Of a stretch of DNA of 64,000 nucleotides, positions 47,801-58,500 are shown piece by piece. A program made the translations under genes and the position numbers. The stretch spans positions 25,926,184-25,990,183 of the forward strand of contig CAIIXF020000012.1 in NCBI GenBank assembly GCA_903813345.2. The letters run 5' to 3'. The notes below the pieces were generated by a model. The model made no database searches, was not told the origin of the DNA, and saw only the letters and a list, made by a program, of their open reading frames with translations. Origin of the DNA: Owenia fusiformis (taxonomy: Eukaryota; Annelida; Polychaeta; Sabellida; Oweniidae). The first letter of the stretch is position 1, and the number at the start of each line of letters is the position of its first letter.

Positions 47801-50402
47801 GATATTTCAAATAAGCAGATCAAATTATATAATCAAATTATAACATCAACTGTAAGAAAAGATTTCTCTGTAAGTCAGGGGTTTTATAAGCAAGAGGCAA
47901 CAGGCAATTTTCACTGGTTGTTTTCACAAAATCGCCTGTTGTTTTTAGAGACTTTTCCATGTTAAATTTATGATTTCCATTAATTTTGCACATGTTGTTT
48001 TCATTTATTTAGCCCCTTGTGAGAAATTAAGTAAGTGTAAATTAAGATTGAAGAAAGACATTACACTAAACATTTGATTTATTTACCCTATCCTTATGTA
48101 GATAAGTTTATCTTGTTTTCTTAATTTGTTTAATAGAACCTGGTCGACTGGTAAAATAACTTCTTGAGAATAGATTATCAAAGAGCTGTTTTATGTCATT
48201 GATAAGTATGACCCAAGAGACCCTTTTCAAGAAGCTGATTTTGTGAGAGATTTATTTATGCTTTTTCAAAAAGAAGTAATCCTTTGAACTCACTTACCGC
48301 TACCAATTAGAACACTACCAGTTAGAACAGATACAGTTACGACAGCTACCAATTAGAACACTTGTAGCTACCAATTAGAACACTTACAGCTACCAATTAG
48401 AACACTACAGCTACCAATTAGAACACTACAGCTACCAATTAGAACACTTACAGCTACCAATTAGAACACTTACAGCTACCAATTAGAACACTTACAGCTA
48501 CCAATTAGAACACTTACAGCTACCAATAAGAACAGTTACAGCTACCAATTAGAACACTTACATCTACCAATTAGAACACTTACAGCTACCAATAAGAACA
48601 GTTACAGCTACCAATTAGAACACTTACAGCTACCAATAAGAACAGTTACAGCTACCAATAGACTAGATGCGAGTAGAAATAATCTTGATTTACATCATTA
48701 AATATTCAAAATTCAGTCAAAGTGATGTCATATTTGAAATCTACATGTAAAAATACATCTAAAAATATGGTATCGAAAATTGTTTATCAACTTTGAAAAT
48801 TTAATCATTTTTGAAATTGTGACTTCTAGTTCGGGTTGATTCCCCATAGACCCCATATTACAAAATCACAAAAAGTGAAATATCTTTTCTTGTATTGGAC
48901 ATATAACATTTTCTTTTACTGGACATATTTTAATCTGCATAACTATTCGATACATAAGGGCTATATGAGAATTGAACCACTAAAACAGATGTAATTTAAG
49001 TTAAAGGGAACTTTCTACTATACCCGCATTGCTATCTGACCCGAGCGAGCCACCTGGTGGTGAAACTGGTAACTACCTACTCGCATTTGCGTTATTAGAA
49101 CACTTACAGCTACCAATTAGAACACTTACAGCTACCAATTAGAACACTTGTAGCTACCAATTAGAACACTTACAGCTACCAATTAGAACACTTGTAGCTA
49201 CCAATTAGAACACTTACAGCTACCAATTAGAACACTTAAAGCTACAAATGAGAAAACTTACAGCTACCAATAAGAACACTGACACCTCCCAATTAGAACA
49301 CCTGCAATGCTTTCAATTAGTGTATCACACCTGGTCACTCCTTATGTGGTTGTCAAGGTGACAACTCGACTCTACAGATTGAAATTGATGTATTGCCAAC
49401 TCGATATTCTTCTAGTGAAGAGAAAGTGACATAGAAGAGAATATTTTGCAATGTCTGAAAAGAATTTAAGCCCAAGACTTGATGCATTGTGGCTGATTTG
49501 TTCTACTCAGCTGCATTGATTAGCCTCAAAACTGTGAAATTATCGATCTTCGTCAGAGTGTTGATATTACTTATCTCTGTGTCAGGGTACATAAATGAGG
49601 AAAAGAATAGAAGATAAAGCTTTAGTCATTCCTGTGCATGTTGTTATCAAAGAATGTAGTACAGAAGTAACAGAGTCTAAGTAGTTATATTGAATTCACA
49701 CTTATATTCTGTATTTTTCATTTAATTCACTTAGTATATCGTAGACAAAATCCACCCTATCAGATTGGGATAGAGCAAAAAGCTGAGCTGGTATGTCAAT
49801 GCTTCATGATATAGAGATAATATAACCATTGCATCTATGGCGGATCCGGGGGGGGGGGGGGGGGGCCCATGGGGCCAACTTAAGGCCCCAAAAAGTGGGC
49901 CTTTTGGTCTCTGTTTTATTTTTTTAATTTTGAAGAAAATGGGCCTCAAATTTTCGGTTTTAGGGGCCCAAAATTTTTTTCCGTGCAAGCGCAGAGGTTT
50001 TTTACTCTGACCTAAAATTAGGGCCCCCCCCTGTTGGTACCTGGATCCGCCACTGTGCATGGGGTGGTTTAGGTAGTTTTCTTTCATATACTGAAACGTT
50101 TACCGTAGATGAAAATGAAATAGCATATTACAGCAACATTATAGTAAACGTCAATGTCTAATCGAGTTGTTGAATACGGAAATAAAACGAAACATTTTTG
50201 ATTTGAAAAAAAAGTTTGAAACTTTTTACAAAGTTCCATACTTAGAGCACGTCTCTCATCTATCAAACAAAAATATGTTATTATGTGCTGTATATATTCA
50301 TGTATTTACCTTCAACTTTGATTTTGGAACAGTACCCCGCTGTTTGTCGTCTAATGTATTAAAAGCGTGCCACAAATACTTCCTCATTTCATTCAACGCC
50401 AT
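38867..50402 (-). CDS. SWAP70: SWAP-70 / DEF6 family protein
   Basis: Nine main exons on the minus strand: 50,402-50,310, 46,803-46,246, 45,449-45,303, 44,961-44,850, 44,434-44,193, 43,877-43,665, 43,370-43,204, 42,776-42,578 and 39,058-38,867. All borders are GT-AG with matching phases; 640 residues (human SWAP70 585, DEF6 about 631). The N-terminal region is EF-hand-like (starts MALNEMRKYLWHAFNTLDDK, then DVHNLWKLFNFL). The PH domain is split over exons 3-4 (GFLTKKGHF, RWVVLTRHHLKYY, then SRFMFCGEDKSYELSA). A long Glu/Arg/Lys-rich coiled coil follows, and the C-terminus keeps LARLIQP and NPHITHRGLGAF, as in SWAP70 (LIRLIEPG, NPHLI). In vertebrates these proteins link PIP3 to Rac and actin. 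One gene probably stands for both vertebrate paralogues. Divergent from the SDS gene. Confidence 0.93.
40148..40310. repeat. Direct repeats around a mariner-like end fragment
   Basis: CCTTTATCCTAACCCTACCA followed by TTG(T/C)ATAATCT occurs at about 40,148 and 40,269. Between them lies TA followed by CAAGGTGGGCCAATAAAAAT, which resembles a mariner terminus. No second end or transposase seen. In SWAP70's last intron. Confidence 0.55.
41290..41560. repeat. ~24-bp minisatellite
   Basis: About eleven degenerate copies of ATCATAGTGCAATGCATTAT with ATGA or TTA spacers. In the SWAP70 intron, next to the possible alternative exon. Confidence 0.85.
41590..41674 (-). CDS. SWAP70: Possible alternative terminal exon of SWAP70
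   Basis: After the acceptor CGTTTTAG the minus strand reads HLANKLYEAERDKALLRKKQ, then TRRQLMSC and a TAA, in phase with the preceding exon (ends phase 0). This looks like coiled-coil code. However, skipping it joins exon 8 to the last exon in phase 0 and matches the family layout better. No good donor precedes the stop; a GTGAGT donor lies just past it. So it would give a short isoform without the LIQP block, or trigger decay. Confidence 0.45.
42405..42570. repeat. ~17-bp degenerate minisatellite
   Basis: Eight or more copies of CACCCTGTATAAGATGT-like units, immediately downstream (in the gene sense) of SWAP70 exon 8. Confidence 0.7.
45476..45530. mobile_element. Solo mariner-type end
   Basis: TA followed by CAGGGTGGGCCATAAACATT is a typical mariner terminus; I see no partner end or transposase nearby. 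It lies about 27 bp upstream of SWAP70 exon 3, in the intron. Confidence 0.45.
46803..47360 (-). repeat. 27-28-bp minisatellite carrying copies of the exon 2 splice acceptor
   Basis: About 20 units. On the gene's sense (minus) strand each reads roughly CACATATTTTCAGGTACTGA. The real exon 2 acceptor (ATATTTTCAG then GTTCTGAC) is itself the first unit. Two units have lost the AG (CCTAAAA on the plus strand). There is a higher-order period of about five units, marked by GTCAGGACTTGAAAATAAGT variants. Confidence 0.9.
48296..48660 (-). repeat. 22-bp minisatellite, block 1
   Basis: About 16 copies of CTACCAATTAGAACACTTACAG on the plus strand, with TAAGAACAGTTACAG variants. On the SWAP70 sense strand each common unit contains CTGTAAGTG, a strong donor-like sequence. 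In SWAP70 intron 1. Confidence 0.9.
49090..49320 (-). repeat. 22-bp minisatellite, block 2
   Basis: About ten more copies of the unit, separated from block 1 by about 430 bp of single-copy DNA. The outer copies are more diverged. Same donor-like content on the minus strand. Confidence 0.9.
49839..50051. mobile_element. GGCGGATCC-ended repeat with 18-G tract
   Basis: The ends GGCGGATCC and GGATCCGCC are exact complements. A G run (49,848-49,865) directly follows the left end. GGGCCTCAAATTTTCGG and AAAGTGGGCCTTTTGG wording is shared, in the opposite orientation, with 54,295-54,511. 213 bp, in SWAP70 intron 1. Confidence 0.75.
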
Positions 50403-50609
50403 GTTTATTTTTCGTAATGACGTCACGTTTGGAATTCCCCCTCAACTTCCGGTAAAGTATTTTACAATTTTTCTCCTCACATTTTATCAAATATTTACCA
50501 ATCAGAGGCAGAAAAACGTTTTTTGAACAAATACAATCGTTAAGGTAGAAATCATACGTAGTTTGAACATTATGGTAACCACTGACACGTTGTATTCCAG
50601 TGTTTAACG
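50403..50609. promoter_or_regulatory. Bidirectional promoter interval SWAP70 / SDS
   Basis: 207 bp separate the divergent start codons. TGACGTCA lies at 50,418-50,425, 15 bp upstream of the SWAP70 ATG, and an ETS-type ACTTCCGG at 50,445-50,452. TATTCCAG at 50,593-50,600 resembles a splice acceptor, so the SDS gene may have an upstream non-coding exon. Confidence 0.6.
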
Positions 50610-52542
50610 ATGGATCAATCTGGCAGGGTAAAACCACTCCATGTGAAGACACCCCTCATAGAAAGCCATGCCCTATCAAAACTAACAGGACTAAAAGTGT
50701 GGTTGAAACTAGAGAATACACAACCTGTCGGAACATTCAAGATCAGGGGAATTGGAAATTTATCCCAAAAGGTCAGTATATCAGCCGGTATAACATACAG
50801 GCATGCCTAAAAGTATATCTACAGAGCAGCCACCCCCACCCCCCACAACTGGGGCGCGTGACAGCCACGTTGACCTTTTCTCAATCAATCAGTGAGCTGA
50901 CCATATATAGAAAGCAGGCTCGAGCCTGGGGGGGGGTGGGCAGGGTTCGGGCAAACCCCCCCGGCCAAAAATTCTTTCAAAATCATTTTTTCACTTTGTC
51001 ACCTTTTACCCTTGTCAAATCATGGCTTCAGGCCTAGAAAGTCGTCCGTATTTTGACGACAAACTTTGATTGGTTCGATGATTTCAGAGATTTATTGTAA
51101 ACAGAGTGAAGATGCTCTGTCTAGGATATTGTTACAGACATTCACATATAAAAATATCTAGAAAATGGTATGGTGTGCCATGTCTATGTCTATGTCAATA
51201 ATCTGCAAAAGGCTAATAAGCCCATATTGAAAGCAGATATATAATTTAACAGTGATAGAATTTGAATAGAATATAATTTAAAACCTTAACATTTAAAAAT
51301 AGATCTATGGTTTGCAACTCATTAAAATGGAAAGGAACTTTCCTTATGTTGAAATACCCTGGGGTGACTGTCAGGCTACCGCGTTGACATCACCCCTCTT
51401 TACCAGTAGTGCAGGCTTGTTGCTGTGCACTGGGGACCTTTTACATTAAAACATAGATCTATATTAAAAACACACCTATTTAATTGCAGTTATTGACATA
51501 GGCATAGTATGATGATTTAAAACTACTTAGACTGTCACAGTCTAAGATGTCACCAGGTAGGGTGTTCCATTTAGCTATTGTCCTAGGGAAATAGCTAAAT
51601 TTGTATGCATCCGTTCTAGTTGATGGTTGTATGAACTTAGAAGGATGATACAGCCTAGTGTTGGTATTGATCTGTTGGCGGAAGTATGGAGGCACGTCGA
51701 TGGCTGCTAGGTTTTGCTTTCCTTTGTAGAAAAGGAAAACTCTAGCAGCCTCTCGACGCTCCTTCAGTGGCTCCCACTGTAGGTCCTGAAGAGCTTTGGT
51801 GACGCAGCCTGGTTCCCTTGAGTGACATTTGGTTACAAATGTGATCTGTATGAGAGTTGAAATTAAAGGGATAGTGTCCTTTTAAAATGTTGATTTGTCT
51901 TTCACTCAAATATTTAAAAATATCAACACTATTCACTAACAAAGCCATCATTTAACCCCTCCCCCTAAGGAAACCAACTTCTTTATTCCACAACTGTTGA
52001 TAGTTTGACACCACCCCTTACAACAAGATCAAAAAGGAAGTTGGTAAATTGATTCATGATATCTTCCACAAACATCACTAATTATCTTGCTGGTTGAGGT
52101 TTTCTGCATTTCAAGTAAATTCAAAGTTTAAATTATTAATTAAGTTGCAGTTACTTTTTCATAACAAACTATTAGCAGGCTTGTAGCCAGGATTTGCCAA
52201 GGGGGGGTTCATTTTTTGAAAAATTCCAGGGGGGTTTACTATTTACAACATTGGCCCAAAAATGACCAAAATCACTTGAAAAGTTCTCAAAATGGAAAAA
52301 AACTGCATAATTTTGAAAGAATTTTTGGCCAAGAGGGGGGGGCTTGAACCTTGAATATGAATATGGGATGGTATTCAATTATCAACACTTGTGCAATACT
52401 GAAGTTTCTTTCATTAGAGTACATAATGAATACATGTAGTGTTGATTTTTTTTATTAATGAAAGACAATGTACGCATTTCGTTCGGACTAGTCACGCGAA
52501 TTACGGATATGTGACGCATTATGTTCGAAATTTTTCGTACCT

Positions 52543-52578
<36 letters not shown>

Positions 52579-55500
52579 TTGATGGATGTTTGAAACGCGA
52601 GCATAGCGATCGCGAAAAATTTGAGGTGTTCAAAATTTGGCAAGATGTAATAAACCAAGGTGTTCAAAATTTGGATCAAGGTGTTCAGATTTGGACCAAG
52701 GTGTCCAGATTTTGAGGGGAGGTGTTCAACATTTCCAAGTCACTCATGTTAGGTGTTCCCAAGTTGACAGGCCTGTAACTTCAAGACAGAATGTCAGCAC
52801 AAATGCACTCACCTTCTGTTCATGCTTTGTATGAAATTCTGTCCAACTTGCGCTGAATTTCACCATATTAAATGGCTTTTCTTTATCCCCGTATTGAAAT
52901 TTTTCTAGAATGCCCACATGATCTAGTTTACTTGTAAATATCTTATTTTCAGGCTGTTTCAAATGGCTGCAACCATTTGGTTAGTTCATCGGGAGGAAAT
53001 GCTGGTTTGGCGGCTGCCTATGCAGCACGTAAGCTGAACATCGCAGCAACCATCGTGGTTCCAGAAACAACCCCAGAATTTATGAGGGAACGTTTACGTG
53101 AGGAGGTACATTTTCTTTTCAGTGTTGTCATGAAGTCCTTATGAGTGTAGAAGCAGGGGAGGAGGGGGGCAAAATCTGGGTTTCGAAAGGATGGGGGACC
53201 AAACTGAAAATTTTTAACCCACATCGAAAATTGAGTCCCATTTTTTAGAAAGCCCCATGTATTTTCAATTTGGACTTTATAAAAATGATTGGGCCCATTT
53301 TATGTGCAATAGAATTTCCCAAAATGGCCTTAGGTCTTTATTAGTCGCCCATGTTTGCCAAGACGAAGTATTTTTAATTTGCTTTCTTTTAATTGTTAAA
53401 ATTTAATCTTTTCAATTGTATGCTTTCTAATGTTTTCCATACTCACAGCTTCCAATTGTGAACATTTCGGAATGATTAAATCTTAGTGTGCTTAACCTTT
53501 ACATTATACTCAAAGCTGAAAAGGCCCTGTACATGAAAAAGTCAACTACATGTAAAACATTCAGGATATTGAATATTTTTAATTTATTTATTTTTGTAAC
53601 ATATTTATGTATATGTACTCATCTTTAACAGTTAAGATGGTAAATAAAATAACATAACATAACATATACTCGACATGCCCTTGTTTACAAGCATGGTCAT
53701 CATCATTCTACAGGGTGCTACAGTAGAAGTTTGTGGCAAAGTATGGGATGAGGCCAACAAGAGGTCTCTTGAAATAGCTGCTCAGCCAGGATACACTGCA
53801 GTCCATCCATTTGATCATCCAGATATATGGTAGGATTTAGGAGTATTCACATACATATTTATTATTTATCATACACATTTATTATTGTGAATATTGCACT
53901 AGATATACATGTACATTGATACATATTCAAGGGTCGATCAAAAACTAGCAGAGTTCACAACCTCTCACAAGTAGGCCTTTAACATGTGTTTTTTGATTGG
54001 TTGGACAGTATTGTATTGACTCAGACCAATTTGTATGAAACTCATACAGTTTCAAGCGAACTTATAACCCTGTCTCGTGTTCAAGTTTGAGCATCCAACT
54101 CCTCTTATCATGAAATCTAGAGCCAACGGTAAGAAACTTTTTGATCGACCCTCGTACATTTTTTAACATTCAAATAGATCAATATGCATGCTGTATAACA
54201 GTTTAATTGTTAACAGTTTTGATGATTTACAACTATCATTTCTTTTTTATTTAATTTTTCATTGGATTTGTAAGCATATAGATGTACATGCAGGGGCGGA
54301 TCTGGGAACCAACAAGGGGGGTACCCAAATTTTGGGTCCCTAAAACCCAAAATTTGCCCCAAATTTCAAAGTTTGAGGCCCATTTTCTTCAAAATTTGGC
54401 CTGAAATTAAAAAATAAGACCTCAAAAGGCCCAGTAATGACCAAAAAGGACCACTTTTTGGGACCTTAAGGCCTTTTTTGGCCCAAAAGCACCCCCCCCC
54501 CCAGATCCGCCAGTGACATGTACATGTATGCTTCAAGGTGTTACAATGTACATGTACATGTATCACACGGGAACAACTATACCCAAAAAAATATATGGAT
54601 CCCCAGTTGTAAGAAGCGCTTCTCACAGATGGGGACCCAAATGCAGCTAGCGAAGGATAATGTACCAACAAAAGGCATTATTGTTTTGCTTTGTATGGAA
54701 CAAGTTTGAAGAAAAACCAAGCAGAGACTCAGAATCCTTGATTTCCAAACATCTGGTACAATGTAGGTCTTAAATTCAAATTGTGTTTTTTTTGTGTATA
54801 GTTGGACCCATGTGAGGTATATTTTTTTAACAATTCCAATCAATCTTATAGTCTTCTTTATACAATATTGTTATATCAGATTTTAACCTTAGGGGAAACT
54901 CAGAAACTGACTTTTTAAAATGTTTATCAAAAAACACCAAAACCAAGTTTTGAAATCATAAGTCAAACTAAAGATAAAGTATACTGATTTCGAACTAATA
55001 TTGATTCTTTAAGGGAAGGTATCAAAATTTCAACAGATGGTGAAAACATTAATTCAAATTGATATTAATATTTACCCCCTCTCATAACAACAGTAAAAAT
55101 ATTGTTTTTCATTAAGTTGGATAATTGAGAAATCCAATGTCATTACTTATGGAATGATCACTTACAGGGTGATTGAGAACCGATCTTTCATCTTGTGTTT
55201 TGAACACCCTAGGCCCTATATGGCCACCTATTAAGGTTAACCCTTTTGTTCCGAACCTGTTGACATTTGTACATTATCCCCATGTGAGGCTGGGGTCACA
55301 TTGGTGCTTTCACTTACTATGGTTGATAATCGTTGACATTGTGATTCGGGCAAACAAAACATTAAACACTTCAACATTGCTTTTCGCAACGAAGGCTGCC
55401 GAAATGCGAACATAACAGGATTTAGAAGTGAAATTATGAGAACTAATTTGTTGATAGATTCATGCCAAATCTTCAACACCGATACATTACTGCCAAAGAC

Positions 55501-58500
55501 CTTATCACCCAATGCTCGTAAAATCAAATAAAGCCCCCACATGCCTACAAAAAAGCCAAACAATGTAATTGTTGACTTTAGGACCCTGAACCCTTTCTTG
55601 TAAGCCACAGCTTTGCTGTGATCAACAGCTTCAAGTTGGCTCAGTATAGTGGCGCGGTGTTTATATGCGATCCAGAGAATCTTGATATGTATAATGGAAC
55701 CAATTGATGTACAAAGTACAATAACAATGTTGATGATGTATCCTTTCCCTTGCATCCAAGAGCTGTAGTTAGAACAGATCTCTGCGGTACTCCAGTACTG
55801 CAGGCTGAGAATAGCCCCAAGGAATTGTACGCATGACAAGACCCAAAATATGATGCATATTCTACCAATATTCTTCAGCTTCTCATACTTGTACGGATGT
55901 TGGATCGCGATATATCGATCCACACTTACAACTACAAACATCCAGAGAGTTAAAGATCCAGGAAAGGCTGTCATAATCACCTGAATGATACAGAAATATT
56001 TGTTCGAGACAGACCCATAAACCACCTCCTTTGCGATTGAGTATTCATAGTTCATAACGAGGCGCATTGGCGTGGCAACCAATCCCTGTAATAGATCAAC
56101 GCATGCTATGTTCAGCACTATAATGTTTGTTGGAGTGCGAAGCTTCTTGTTGAGCAAAAAGGAGAAAATCATCAAAAGATTTGTGAATATTATCCCCAGT
56201 GCAATGCATCCTTCGAGTGTGTATAGACCCACAAATACACCAATGGGATGTTGAGAATATTGCCATGGGTACTTATACATGTAGGAGATATTTTCAGAAG
56301 TGTTCTGCATGCTTGCGTTTATAATGGAGGTGTTATTCAAATTCAGTTTGCCCAACTCCATCTGGTCATTCAGATGTTGCCAATAACAGTTTGCTGGTTA
56401 AATGTTCAGTTTTGTCAGATACTTAATGAGTTCCCTTTAAAATTTAGATGTTGCCGATAGCTATTTGCTGCTTAAAGGTTCAATTTTGTCAGATACTTAA
56501 TGAGTTCCCTTCAAAATTTCATTTGTTGCCAATAACAGTTTGCTGGTTAAATGTTCAATTTTGTCAGATACTTAATGAGTTCCCTTCAAAATTTCATTTG
56601 TTGCCAATAACAGTTTGCTGGTTAAATGTTCAATTTTGTCAGATACTTAATGAGTTCACCACTTGTGTTACACATGGATGTGCATCCATCATCGAGTTGT
56701 ATGAAATTTCTTCCATTAATCATTGAGAAATACTTTGTGAACCTTGTTAAATGGTGGTCTGCTTTGCTACTGGAACTTACTTACAGATTTTACTATAAGT
56801 GCAGTCATCATAGCCTTAAAGTCAAAGTGGAAGTGCAGCCATCATAGTCTTACGTAAGGTCGTTGTTTTGACTTGTATGAAGTTTCTGCCTTTAATCATT
56901 GAGAAAACCTTGTCAAGTGTGGTCTGCTTCGCTACTGAAACTTACAACCTTTTTCAGTGTTACAGATTTTGCTACAAGTGCAGCCATCATAGCCTTAAGG
57001 TCATTGTTTTGAGTTGTATAAAGTTTCTTCCTTTAGTCATTGGGAATACTTAATGAGTTCCCATCAAAATTTCAGATGTTGCCAATAACAGTTTGCTGGT
57101 TAAATGTTCAGTTTTGTCAGATACTCAATGAGTTCCCTTCAAAAGGATTGGTATTGATATGGTGAACTGAACACAAGTTTCTCTTAAACCAGCCATAAAA
57201 AATTTCTGAAAATTTTCCACAATGTCAATTAAATGATCATCTTTTGAATCATAACAAATTTAATTTGAAAAAATTTATCTATATTGTTTTAGTAAACACA
57301 TCAGACACTTCTTTTGTTCTTGGTTTCATATGTTCAGAATGAAAAGAAACGTCTACAGATGTATCCCAACCTCATTGGAACAAAACGGCGTGTTTAGGTC
57401 TCTCAGTATTGTAATTGTACAAAGGAAAGTTTGGTTGATTTTAAAAAAGAATCTTGTTAATGAAAAAAGGGTTTACTTTAATATATATATATTTTTTAAT
57501 TTTTTGAATACTTTTTGATAAATGAACCAAATTTTCCTTTGTATAACTTTAATAATGAGAGGATTAAGAAAATGTTGTACCCTTATGTATTTGTTCCAAC
57601 AATGTTCAGAAAGATATTTTTCCATTCTCAAGAATTGGTAGAAAAGAACAAAAAACAATTGCACCAAATAACAAAAGAATGTTAACAAAAAAGTTATAAA
57701 AAAACATATTTAAATAATTTTCGCATTAAGTTATCAGTCCTCATTAAGATAAAGAACCATTTTTTACAGAATGTTTTCAATAATTGGTTTAAGAGAAAAA
57801 CAATGTTGAGTTCAATTCGCCATATCGATACCAATCCTTTCAGATGTTGCCAATAACAGTTTTCTGGTTAAGTATTCAGTTTTGTAAGATACTTAATGCT
57901 CCCATCTATATTGTCCATGCATTGTTGGTTAAATTTTCAAGTATCCATACTACGTTGACAGAGTTTTATGATTTCATCTAGTTAATTGTTAAATATTGTC
58001 AATAACGAACCTGATTTAAAGTCCTTGATAAATTGGGTTTGTACTAATTCCATTAATGTTGACCATCAGCACACTTTCAGGGTTCGGTGTGAGTTGTCAT
58101 TGAATTCCTTGCAGATTTAATTTCTTGAAATGTTGCTCTCATGAACTTTACTACTGGAACAAAATTTTTTGGTGTTGCAAATCTTGCAGCTGTCATAGCC
58201 TCAATGTCATTGTTTCGAGTTGTATAAAGTTTCTGCCTTTAGTCATTAGGAAATACTTTGTGAACCTTCTTAAGTTGTGGTCTCTGTCATCTTTCTCTTT
58301 CAGTATAATTGACATTTCTTTTGCCTACTGCATACTTATATGCCTATTTAAGGTGATAGTCCAGGTTGTACTAACTATTTGCCAGAGCTCATTTATACCT
58401 ACACTCTTGGAATTACAAATTATTCTTAACAAAATCAAATCAGAATTCATAACTGGACATCTGCATATGAAGTAGCATTGAACATTTCATATTCAAACTG

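Noticed and set aside
54590-54650. Hairpin GGATCCCCAGTTG ... GATGGGGACCC
   Set aside because: Short and imperfect; not distinguishable from chance in this repeat-rich intron.
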